Assembly: GCA_900762815.1 (NCBI GenBank)
Contig: CAAFHX010000049.1
Location: 1 to 5,505 of the forward strand
Length of the DNA: 5,505 bases
Direction of reading: 5' to 3'
From: Candidatus Avelusimicrobium facis
Lineage (GTDB): Bacteria > Elusimicrobiota > Elusimicrobia > Elusimicrobiales > Elusimicrobiaceae
Shown: positions 1 through 5,479 of the stretch, piece after piece
Layout: each line of letters begins with the position of its first letter
Position numbering within the stretch: position 1 is the stretch's first letter
Notes under the pieces: generated by a model
Databases searched by the model: none
Told to the model about the DNA's origin: nothing
The model's input: the letters and a program-made list of their open reading frames with translations, nothing else
Position numbers and translations under genes: made by a program

Positions 1-245
1 ATTTTTTCATTTTTTGAGCTGATTTTGCGTTTAAAGAATTGCTTAAAAAGTGACTTTTAAAACGCGGTTTTTCCCAATTTTTTGATTTCAAAATAGCAAA
101 TTTCGGAATGATTTTTATAATTTCATTACTTTCCTCCCCCCACCGCTTTAATTTACAAATCGCAAATTTAGATATGCTTTTGCGTAAAAAGCACTATTTC
201 GTTTTCGGGGTACATGAGATATGGGGCATTTCGTTTTAGGGCATT
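1..245. other. AT-rich non-coding stretch
   Basis: This stretch is strongly AT-rich, with many runs of A and T, and contrasts sharply with the GC-rich block that follows. I see no gene. The only structure noted is a 7-bp stem, TGCTTTT / AAAAGCA, at 175-193 with a 5-nt loop. Promoters for a gene beyond the left edge, or a terminator zone, could lie here, but nothing is distinct enough to call. Confidence 0.5.
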
Positions 246-306
246 TTGGGATTTTGCATTTTGGAACCGATTACAGATAACGGGCCAATAGGCGGGGGCG
301 ATGTAG

Positions 307-358
307 TTGTTTTGGGACATAGACAGCCCGGGAGGGCTATTCTGCAGTCCCAAGACAA
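307..358 (+). other. Long nested hairpin with a GGGA tetraloop
   Basis: Bases 307-318 pair with 347-358 over 12 bp (11 Watson-Crick pairs plus one U-G at 311/354). Inside are a 3-bp AGA/TCT helix and then AGCCC-GGGA-GGGCT (325-338), a 5-bp stem capped by a GNRA-class loop. Read on the minus strand the wobble becomes an A-C mismatch and the loop becomes UCCC. The structure therefore looks like RNA made from the plus strand. Confidence 0.5.
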
Positions 359-387
359 AGCACCCCCCTGCAAGCCCGGGGGCAAGG

Positions 388-408
388 CCCGCCCTGACTG
401 CGGGCGGG
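388..408 (+). other. 7-bp GC stem-loop followed by a T-rich tail
   Basis: CCCGCCC pairs with GGGCGGG around a 7-nt loop. On the plus strand it is followed by AGGCTTATTTTATTTA. The tail is T-rich but interrupted, so this is at best a weak terminator for anything transcribed rightward from the left side. It may instead be one helix of a larger structured RNA. Confidence 0.4.
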
Positions 409-529
409 AGGCTTATTTTATTTATGGAAAGCTGCGTAGCAGCCTTGGGGCGGCTGGCAAGAGGGCAAGGTCCTGCCGGGGGACGCGCTGGAACAGGGCG
501 CGATGAACCAAGGAGTGGGCGCGAACAAA

Positions 530-550
530 GGCCCGGGGCTACTCCGGGCC
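530..550. other. 7-bp GC hairpin
   Basis: GGCCCGG pairs with CCGGGCC around a 7-nt loop containing CTACT. The core resembles the second hairpin of the duplicated units at 633-665 and 693-728 (a CCGG, then T-A-rich loop, then CCGGGG pattern). It may be a third, more diverged copy of the same palindrome. Confidence 0.4.
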
Positions 551-632
551 CGGGAGCAAATAGGAAAAGTCCTCAGAAAAATTCATATTTTTAGCGGCCC
601 TAGAGGGGAAACTTGTCGTAAAATAAAAGGGA

Positions 633-665
633 TAGGGGGAATCCCCCGGGTTTATTCCGGGGTAT
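633..665. repeat. Double-hairpin repeat, unit A
   Basis: The unit consists of TAGGGGG-AAT-CCCCC, then GG and a TTTATT loop, then CCGGGGTAT. Two overlapping stems are possible: GGGGG/CCCCC (635-639 with 643-647) and CCCCGG/CCGGGG (644-649 with 657-662). The two stems share bases and are mutually exclusive. On the minus strand the first stem is followed by TATCCCTTTTATTTT, which might end the operon transcript weakly. Confidence 0.5.
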
Positions 666-692
666 GGTGGCAGGCGTTGGCGGACACGGTTT

Positions 693-728
693 TAGGGGGA
701 CTTTTCCCCCCGCTTTACTCCGGGGTAT
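693..728. repeat. Double-hairpin repeat, unit B
   Basis: This is the second copy of the unit at 633-665, offset by 60 bp at its left end and 63 bp at its right end because of a 3-nt longer loop. TAGGGGGA, the C-run, TTTA-Y-T and CCGGGGTAT are all kept, while the loop changed from AAT to ACTTTT (GGGGGA/TCCCCC, 695-700 with 705-710). Stems are conserved while loops vary, which suggests that the structure matters. Confidence 0.5.
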
Positions 729-820
729 TCAGCCCCGCCTAACCTGCCGGAGGACGGAGACGCAGCTTTTTTATTGCCGGATTTTCCTCCCTCTTGGCGC
801 GCCGAAAGGCTCTCTTGCGC

Positions 821-2131
821 CTAAAAACTCTTGCTTAATCCGATTTCCCAACGGGTGCGGGCATAATCATAATTATTCACGTTGGAAAAACGCCTGTTAT
901 AAATATAACTGACGGTGGGTGTAATATTATAAAACCGCAAATGTTTATTACTCAGCGTTACATACACCCCATACGTAGCATCCTGACGTTTTAACCACTC
1001 TAACCTGCTATTTTTGCCGATAAAATTACGGCCCTGCCGGTAATGGACCCAGGTGGCATTCGGTTCCACATACACATTAAAACCCCAAGGCAATTCCGTC
1101 CCATACCCGATGCCGTAGCGTTGGCGGAAATTGCTATTCCAATCCGTTTGGCTGTCCTCATACATCCAAAAGCCGGATAAGGAGGCATAACTCCGGCTGT
1201 CAATGCCATACACCAAACGCAGCAAGGCCCCGTAATTATCGGCGTTATAGCCTTGGTATTCCGCCCGGTTGTATTCCACCCGGTCCAGGCTGAGCCGTGC
1301 CCGTAAGGACAACCGGCGGGACAAATCACTCTGCCACTCGCCAAAGCCCCCTACCGCATGGCTATACCGCTGATGATCGTTCCATTGCTGGCGGTAAGAA
1401 ACCCCTGCGCCGTATTCGTTGTCTTCCGTTACGTACCGGGGGCCCAAGTCACCGCCCAGCCCCCAAAAGGAATAGCGGTCCTCTTTATAATCCAACACAT
1501 CCCAATTCAACCGTCCTTTTACTCCCCAATGCTCCGTCAGTTTATAAACATAAGACAAAGAGGCCAACCCCTGAAATCCCACATCTTTTTTTATATCCTC
1601 CAATTCCCGGCAGAACGGCAGCCCCATCACCGTAACGCATTCAATTTGCCGGCCGGACATCGTATTGATGTTGGAGTCGGGCGTCATGCCTACGCTGACA
1701 TACAGTTGCCACGCCCGCCGGCGGCGGAGGACGGAAAGCATATTTTCCAGCTGGGTGCGGTACACGGCGGGCAAATGAGCGTCCGCCAATGCCAAACGCG
1801 CATGATAGCGGGCGGCGGCATCTTCTTTTTCCAGGAAATAGAGATAGGCCAACTCACAGCGGACCCGCAATAAAGCCGGGTTATTAGCCAGCATATTGCG
1901 GAAAACGGCAATCGCTTTCTGAGGCTTTTTTTGCAGCAAGGCCACTTGGGCCATTTTATACTGAAGCTGTTCTTTGTCGTGGCGGGAGGAGGCTTTTTCA
2001 TACTCCACCTGCAATGCCTGTTGGGCTCCCTCCAAGTTATTTCCGGCCAAGTAAATTTCCACGCGGGATAAATCCACCGCCCCGGCCAAGCCCGGCAAGA
2101 ACAAACACAAAAGGAGAAGTAATTTGCGCAT
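821..2131 (-). CDS. Slam-type outer-membrane translocator (surface lipoprotein assembly modifier, DUF560)
   Basis: This 436-aa protein is expected to move cargo across the outer membrane (type XI secretion). A signal peptide covers residues 1-18 (RK, then a Leu-rich core, cut after A-G-A). Residues 20-135 are helical and TPR-like, including ALLQKKPQKAIAVFRNML and ANNPALLRVRCELAYLYF, matching the periplasmic domain of Slam proteins. The barrel begins near residue 140. VGMTPDSNIN (147-156) and VTVMGLPF (166-173) are hallmark Slam motifs at the start of the barrel. About a dozen amphipathic strands follow. The last strand, YDYARTRWEIGLSKSF, ends in Phe, as BAM substrates do, and resembles the Slam C-terminus. 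C165 and C174 flank the GLPF loop and might form a disulfide. The protein is somewhat short for Slam, mainly in the N-terminal domain. The ATG at 2131 is the only possible start before an upstream in-frame stop, and it has no clear Shine-Dalgarno. Placement directly after its probable cargo is typical of the system. Confidence 0.9.
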   Translation of the reverse strand: MRKLLLLLCLFLPGLAGAVDLSRVEIYLAGNNLEGAQQALQVEYEKASSRHDKEQLQYKMAQVALLQKKPQKAIAVFRNMLANNPALLRVRCELAYLYFLEKEDAAARYHARLALADAHLPAVYRTQLENMLSVLRRRRAWQLYVSVGMTPDSNINTMSGRQIECVTVMGLPFCRELEDIKKDVGFQGLASLSYVYKLTEHWGVKGRLNWDVLDYKEDRYSFWGLGGDLGPRYVTEDNEYGAGVSYRQQWNDHQRYSHAVGGFGEWQSDLSRRLSLRARLSLDRVEYNRAEYQGYNADNYGALLRLVYGIDSRSYASLSGFWMYEDSQTDWNSNFRQRYGIGYGTELPWGFNVYVEPNATWVHYRQGRNFIGKNSRLEWLKRQDATYGVYVTLSNKHLRFYNITPTVSYIYNRRFSNVNNYDYARTRWEIGLSKSF

Positions 2132-2136
2132 AAAAT

Positions 2137-2162
2137 GCGGGGCACTTTACCCAGCGCCCCGC
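2137..2162 (-). promoter_or_regulatory. GC-rich hairpin between the cargo and Slam genes
   Basis: A perfect 7-bp stem (GCGGGGC, then a 12-nt loop, then GCCCCGC, read on the minus strand) fills the cargo-Slam gap and ends 5 nt before the Slam ATG. The following bases on the transcript are ATTTT then ATG, so there is a short U-run but not a strong intrinsic terminator. The hairpin occupies the position where a Shine-Dalgarno would lie, and no such site is visible. It could attenuate transcription, stabilise the upstream message after processing, or limit Slam translation. The role is inferred. The stem itself is seen directly. Confidence 0.6.
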
Positions 2163-2176
2163 TTTATCCGGATGAA

Positions 2177-4870
2177 TTAAGGCCGCACTTCGCGCATACC
2201 GTAAGTATAGGTGCGCTCTGCGTCATTTACTTCGTGCAGGATCCTTCCGACGGATTCCAACACCTCTCCGTCTCCCTTAAGCAGTACACCGCGGCTGCCT
2301 TCGTTTAAAGAAACGCCGTTCTTACCGGTAAAGATCAGTTGGTTGGTATCCTGCAGAGAGCCGCCAAAAGCCAAATTGTATTGGCTGTTCCGCCCCATGT
2401 CCACCTGTCCCGTCAGGCTTTTATCGGCAAAATTCAAACGCATGCCGATATCCCCGCCAAAAACAGGAATGCTCCCCCCTGTAATGGCGGCGGCAGGGTC
2501 CACCATCATCACCTTTCCGCTCATAGCCACCGTATCGCTGCGGAGAATATCCGCCGCCGCCACCAGCGCAGATTTGTCATAAAAAACTTGATCTGAATAC
2601 AGCGTGGTGATATGGGGGAAGAAAGGATAGTCGGAGTTCCGGGTATAATTAAAGAAGCCAAACTCTCCCCGGGTTAAGCCGGCCTTTTCGCCGCCTAAAT
2701 ACAAATCGTGCTCTTGCAGGACATCCAGCTGTTGGTTATAATCGCCATAACCGGAAGTTACAATCAGGCGCTTGTAGAGATTGTAAGCGCCTGTACTGCC
2801 GGCCTGGTTTATATCCTTGGTTGTAAAGCGCAAGGTAAGCGTTTGCTCGTAATTGGAGGAATTGGAAAAATACACAAACTTTCCCCGAGAGTCCAACTTC
2901 ATTACGCCCGTACGCCATAAAATCGCCCCGGAGGAATCCGCATCCAAAAAAGCGCGGTTTTCGTTATCCAAGGTATGAGGCTTGCCGTTGTGAATAATGC
3001 GGTAGTCAGATAACTGATCCCGCTGCCAGCCCGACAAATTGGCAAAAGCATACTTAGAGTAATCAAGTAAGGGGCTGATGGGAGTAAATTCTCCCGGGCC
3101 TTCTTTTAAACCAAAGGAATAAAGGGCCTCGTTCCATCCCAACACGCCCGCCGCCTCCAAAGGGCCGTTTGCAACCTGCAAAAGCTTGCCCCAACCGGTA
3201 AAACCGGGAAAGGAGCTGCTGCTGAAACTTTCCAGTTCGGCGCCCCGGATGGTCCCCGTAAAGGACGGAATATCATATTCCCGCTCGTTCATAGTTACCC
3301 GGCCGCTTACTTTGCCCAGCGCCAAGTTAAGCGTCATAAAAATATCTCCGGGATACACCACCAGCGGATTTAAGTGTACAGGTTCATCCTTAACCATCAA
3401 CACATGGCCGCTCATGCTTATGTCCGTCTCTGCGTTGCGAGTTCCTTTATAGAGCGAATCCCTGTCATAGAGTATAAAATCCTGATAATTTGTCAGTCCG
3501 TCATAATCTGCCGAGGAACGAAAGGTGTTGGACAGGCCAAAATCGGCCACCTTCATGCCCAGCTTGCCCCCGCCAAAATACAGCTCATGCAGGTGGGTTA
3601 CGTCCTGCCACTTTCCCGTGCTCGTGTTATACATTTGCGCGTGGTGCTCTCCCGAATAATGAGCAGCAAAGGAGGTGTCGCTTGTAAAATTGGCCGCCGA
3701 TAAATACGCTGTTGCGTTTTTAAGTTGATGCCCGGTATCCAATTTAGCTTCATCCACTAAAATTGTCCCCGGTTGGGAGCCCGACAGAGAAGCCGCAAAT
3801 GGGATGGACAGCAAACTCGCCGGTGCGGCAGAGGTAAATACTATGTTTGAAAACCGGCTGTTATTAAACAGCGGGCTCATGGACGCACGCGGATTAAACG
3901 TGTTCTCTTTACCGCCAAAAGCCAAATAGGTGCGTAAATCATCGCCGGCACTATTCTTGCCCGTTAAAGACAAATCCCCTACAATTTCATCTTGATTTCC
4001 CGCCGCCAACCGCACACCGCCGCCTTGGTTGCTTCCAATGGAGGAATAGGTATTCCCGCTGGCGGAGGTTGCGTTGTTCTGCAACTGAATGTCATCCCAG
4101 GCAAAGAGGGCGCCGGTCAACGTCCCCCGGACGGAAAAGGTATACCATGGGCTTTTGTTGAGATAGGAGATAATTTTTCCCTCTAACCGCTGCGTATTCA
4201 AATCAATACGGAAAGAGCTTGTTCCCTCTACCTCGCCGGACTCCGCTTGGCCACGCTGCGGCGTACGGACATGATACCCCAAAGCGGCCCCCTCATAATT
4301 TAATTGGGAAGCGCGCGTTTCGCTTGTGCCGGCCAGGGAATCGGGGTTGTAAGCATAAAAACCGGCGTAATCGGTGTGGGTTTGTGCGTTTGGCACCGCT
4401 TCCGTGCGCTTTTGATAGCCAAACTCGCCCAAAGAAAGCCCCGCCTTTTTACCGCCGACATTCACCCCGATAGACAAGTCCGTTACTTGGGTATTGCCGT
4501 CGTCAGAGACAAGGGGAAAGGTCCCGAGGTTTTGCTCATAGTACGAACCGTAAGCGGAAGAATTTTCCCGCAGGTTCTCGGCAGATAAATCCGCCTTCAG
4601 GGTTTTTTCCACCGCCACGGGGGTTCCGTCCTCAGTCGTTTCCAAGACGCGGGCGGTCGTGGTCAGGCTCATTGCGTTAGAGGTAAAAGCAAGGGGTTTT
4701 ATATCGCCGGAGGCCTTTGCGTCTCCTTTCACCGTAGCATTTGCTCCCAGCGGACTAACCGATTGCACCACCGCGCTGGAACTGCCACCGCCACCGCCGC
4801 CACCACCGCCGGATAGCGCTACGCCGCCGATGCCGGCGGCCGCCAATAAAATCAATAATAAGGTTGTCAT
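2177..4870 (-). CDS. Three-module TbpB-like type XI secretion (Slam) cargo protein
   Basis: This is an 897-aa, beta-rich, Gly/Ser/Asn-rich protein without cysteine in its leader. Residues 4-19 form a hydrophobic signal segment with no basic residue before it. Nine glycines (21-29) and Ser30-32 follow, the layout of TbpB-like surface lipoproteins after their lipidated cysteine. The body holds three diverged copies of one module at residues about 131-320, 428-590 and 721-893. Each opens with GGxKxG(L/M)xxx(E/D)FG. Next come a Y-(N/D)-x-(D/S)-(S/A)-L patch, a strand such as MSGxVxMV, a strand of the type (I/L)xL...x(L/V)xG(K/R/Q)(I/V), a G-rich strand, a G/P-x-E-x-x-G turn, and a closing strand Yx(F/Y)Gx(K/R)E. 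Linkers of about 100-130 aa before each module may be handle subdomains. Alternating handle and barrel domains closed by a G-x-E-x-x-G strand fit T11SS cargo (TbpB lobes, haemophilin-type proteins). The Slam gene next door supports this reading. The ligand is unknown. An unrelated adhesin remains possible. The ATG at 4870 has AGGAGGG upstream and an in-frame stop two codons before it. Confidence 0.7.
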   Translation of the reverse strand: MTTLLLILLAAAGIGGVALSGGGGGGGGGSSSAVVQSVSPLGANATVKGDAKASGDIKPLAFTSNAMSLTTTARVLETTEDGTPVAVEKTLKADLSAENLRENSSAYGSYYEQNLGTFPLVSDDGNTQVTDLSIGVNVGGKKAGLSLGEFGYQKRTEAVPNAQTHTDYAGFYAYNPDSLAGTSETRASQLNYEGAALGYHVRTPQRGQAESGEVEGTSSFRIDLNTQRLEGKIISYLNKSPWYTFSVRGTLTGALFAWDDIQLQNNATSASGNTYSSIGSNQGGGVRLAAGNQDEIVGDLSLTGKNSAGDDLRTYLAFGGKENTFNPRASMSPLFNNSRFSNIVFTSAAPASLLSIPFAASLSGSQPGTILVDEAKLDTGHQLKNATAYLSAANFTSDTSFAAHYSGEHHAQMYNTSTGKWQDVTHLHELYFGGGKLGMKVADFGLSNTFRSSADYDGLTNYQDFILYDRDSLYKGTRNAETDISMSGHVLMVKDEPVHLNPLVVYPGDIFMTLNLALGKVSGRVTMNEREYDIPSFTGTIRGAELESFSSSSFPGFTGWGKLLQVANGPLEAAGVLGWNEALYSFGLKEGPGEFTPISPLLDYSKYAFANLSGWQRDQLSDYRIIHNGKPHTLDNENRAFLDADSSGAILWRTGVMKLDSRGKFVYFSNSSNYEQTLTLRFTTKDINQAGSTGAYNLYKRLIVTSGYGDYNQQLDVLQEHDLYLGGEKAGLTRGEFGFFNYTRNSDYPFFPHITTLYSDQVFYDKSALVAAADILRSDTVAMSGKVMMVDPAAAITGGSIPVFGGDIGMRLNFADKSLTGQVDMGRNSQYNLAFGGSLQDTNQLIFTGKNGVSLNEGSRGVLLKGDGEVLESVGRILHEVNDAERTYTYGMREVRP
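2192..2710 (-). repeat. Cargo module 3 (residues about 721-893)
   Basis: Third copy. It shows LYLGGEKAGLTRGEFGFFN (723-741), QVFYDKSAL (761-769), MSGKVMMV (783-790), IGMRLNFADKSLTGQV (808-823), FGGSLQDTNQLIFTG (835-849), a GEVLESVG turn (868-875) and the final strand TYTYGMRE (887-894). It ends 4 residues before the stop, so the protein finishes on a module's closing strand. That is expected if each module is a closed barrel. Confidence 0.65.
3101..3589 (-). repeat. Cargo module 2 (residues about 428-590)
   Basis: Second copy. It shows YFGGGKLGMKVADFGLSN (431-448), FILYDRDSL (465-473), MSGHVLMV (486-493), FMTLNLALGKVSGRV (511-525) and FTGTIRGAELESF (537-549). It closes with NGPLEAAGVLGW (568-579) and ALYSFGLKE (582-590). 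It is the shortest of the three, at about 160 aa, consistent with shorter loops between strands. Confidence 0.65.
3911..4480 (-). repeat. Cargo module 1 (residues about 131-320)
   Basis: First copy of the internal module. It opens with VGGKKAGLSLGEFGYQ (138-153), then FYAYNPDSL (171-179), YEGAALGYHV (192-201), FRIDLNTQRLEGKI (220-233) and a VRGTLTG strand (247-253). It closes with GNQDEIVGDL (291-300) and YLAFGGKE (315-322). This copy matches the Slam-cargo barrel pattern best at its G-N-x-x-E-x-x-G turn. The similarity to modules 2 and 3 is visible only at protein level, so the copies are old. Confidence 0.65.
4784..4810 (-). repeat. (GGY)9 glycine-codon tract after the cargo leader
   Basis: Nine consecutive GGC/GGT codons encode Gly21-Gly29. 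The tract sits where TbpB-type lipoproteins carry a flexible glycine linker. The mix of C and T third bases makes it an imperfect trinucleotide repeat. Length changes would stay in frame and alter linker length only. Confidence 0.85.
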
Positions 4871-4873
4871 AAA

Positions 4874-5389
4874 TTATCTTTTCCCTCCTAAAAACAGCTC
4901 CACATACTGCTGTGCCAAGCCGGGCAAAATAATGTCCGGAGTTGTGTTTTTAAACGTCCAAAAAGGGCCTTTTCCCTCTAACTCACGCGCATCGGCCAGC
5001 CGGCCGGAGGGAGCTTGAAACACTTTCACGGAAACGGATACGCGGTCGCGCAAGGTAGAGTACGGCGTATTGTGGTCCTCCCAACGCGTGATAACGGGAT
5101 ACAGCACATACCCCGTTTTTAATCTCCGGGCCAAGGTGCGGGCCGCTTGCTCCGTCAAAACGGCGGACCCGGCTTGCCCCCGCACGCCGCGCGCCTTAAA
5201 CGCCTGCAAAAACGCTTGTTGCAGCGCGCCCTGCCCGGAGGCATAGGCTCCGTCGGCCATGGCAATATATACAAAACGGACCGGAGAGGGTGTTGGCGCA
5301 GCGGCTTGAACCGTTTTCACATGATATCCGGCACATCCCGCCAACGCGATGAGGAAAACTCCCCATATTGCTATTTTCAAACCATGCAT
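4874..5389 (-). CDS. DUF4823-type outer-membrane/periplasmic lipoprotein
   Basis: This is a 171-aa lipoprotein and the first gene of the operon. The signal peptide has a hydrophobic core at residues 5-17 and a textbook lipobox, L16-A17-G18-C19, so mature lipidated Cys19 is expected. Ala at +2 is compatible with outer-membrane sorting. The mature part carries the core I associate with the DUF4823 family: a VYIA strand near residues 45-48, then YVLYPVITRWED at about 95-106, DRVSVSVKVFQAPSGRL at about 115-131, and a GKGPFWTF stretch followed by a P-D-x-x-L-P segment leading into the last helix. The YVLxPxIxxWED and DRxxVxxxxxxxxSGxL signatures are what I remember of that family, whose molecular function is unknown. 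The ATG at 5389 is supported by AAGGA six bases upstream. The gene ends 3 nt before the cargo gene and in the same frame, so the two are almost certainly co-transcribed and possibly translationally coupled. The family call is from memory of conserved motifs, not from a search. Confidence 0.8.
   Translation of the reverse strand: MHGLKIAIWGVFLIALAGCAGYHVKTVQAAAPTPSPVRFVYIAMADGAYASGQGALQQAFLQAFKARGVRGQAGSAVLTEQAARTLARRLKTGYVLYPVITRWEDHNTPYSTLRDRVSVSVKVFQAPSGRLADARELEGKGPFWTFKNTTPDIILPGLAQQYVELFLGGKR
4883..4889 (-). promoter_or_regulatory. Ribosome binding site of the cargo gene, inside the end of the lipoprotein gene
   Basis: AGGAGGG on the minus strand lies within the last codons of the lipoprotein gene, 12 nt before the ATG at 4870. 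It is a strong Shine-Dalgarno match with slightly long spacing. It shows the cargo has its own initiation rather than being a readthrough extension of the lipoprotein. Confidence 0.75.
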
Positions 5390-5395
5390 AGGGAA

Positions 5396-5400
5396 TCCTT
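5396..5400 (-). promoter_or_regulatory. Ribosome binding site of the DUF4823 lipoprotein gene
   Basis: AAGGA on the minus strand lies 6 nt before the ATG at 5389 and fixes that start. No convincing -35/-10 pair was found upstream. TATCAT at about 5413-5418 is a possible -10 but has no good -35 partner. Confidence 0.7.
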
Positions 5401-5479
5401 TTTGCTAAAGATGATAACGCCAAACAAGCCGCCTAAACGGCCCGTAGAACGATTTTTCTTGCGTACCTTTCTTTTTTGC

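Larger units (their letters stand above)
426..772 (+). ncRNA. Candidate structured RNA bounded by a long-range closing helix
   Basis: Bases 428-437 are perfectly complementary to 760-769 (10 bp), and two G-T pairs (426/427 with 770/771) extend the helix. The 3' strand runs straight into six Ts (767-772), which would serve as the U-run of a terminator. The enclosed 322 nt contain the 530-550 stem and the duplicated double-hairpin unit. The 5' strand could instead form the local hairpin GCTGC-GTA-GCAGC (431-443), so the helix is not certain. No family is recognised and no promoter was identified. Confidence 0.25.
246..820. other. GC-rich, hairpin-dense intergenic region; possible structured RNA or REP-like cluster
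   Basis: About 575 nt after the Slam stop contain at least six independent perfect or near-perfect stems and no believable gene. The open frames here are short, Arg/Gly/Pro-rich and overlap one another, as hairpin-rich DNA produces by chance. The asymmetry of the 307-358 hairpin (a G-U pair and a GNRA-type loop only when read on the plus strand) and the T-run at 767-772 favour a plus-strand RNA. That would run convergent to the operon. I recognise no known RNA family: the conserved cores of RNase P RNA and tmRNA are absent. A cluster of palindromic intergenic repeats is the main alternative. Confidence 0.35.

Noticed and set aside
168..353. 61-codon minus-strand open frame downstream of the Slam gene
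   Set aside because: It has no ribosome binding site and no family resemblance, and it overlaps the strong hairpin at 307-358. Its ends run into AT-rich DNA.
246..742. Overlapping plus-strand open frames of 80-95 codons
   Set aside because: They are Arg/Gly/Pro-rich translations of GC hairpins, overlap each other in different frames and have no convincing starts. The apparent repeat G-G-(I/L)...Y-S-G-V in one frame is a by-product of the duplicated hairpin unit.
426..772. RNase P RNA or tmRNA
   Set aside because: GGAAA and ACAGG-like strings occur, but the conserved core motifs of RNase P RNA (GAGGAAAGTCC, ACAGAAA) and the tRNA-like end of tmRNA are absent on both strands.
790..823. Intrinsic terminator directly after the Slam stop codon
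   Set aside because: Only a 5-bp GGCGC/GCGCC stem with a 16-nt loop can be drawn, and it is not followed by a T-run on the minus strand.
2177..4870. Autotransporter or large adhesin identity for the 897-aa protein
   Set aside because: There is no C-terminal translocator barrel within the protein and no beta-helix style repeat. The internal repeats are about 160-190 aa and end like Slam-cargo barrels, with a separate Slam gene adjacent.
2211..5018. Plus-strand open frames opposite the cargo and lipoprotein genes
   Set aside because: All lie antisense to well-supported coding sequence, have no ribosome binding sites and show no recognisable protein features. The proline run at about 4784-4810 is the complement of the glycine tract.
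5405..5460. Sigma-70 promoter for the operon
   Set aside because: TATCAT at about 5413-5418 resembles a -10, but no -35 of reasonable match sits 16-18 bp upstream.
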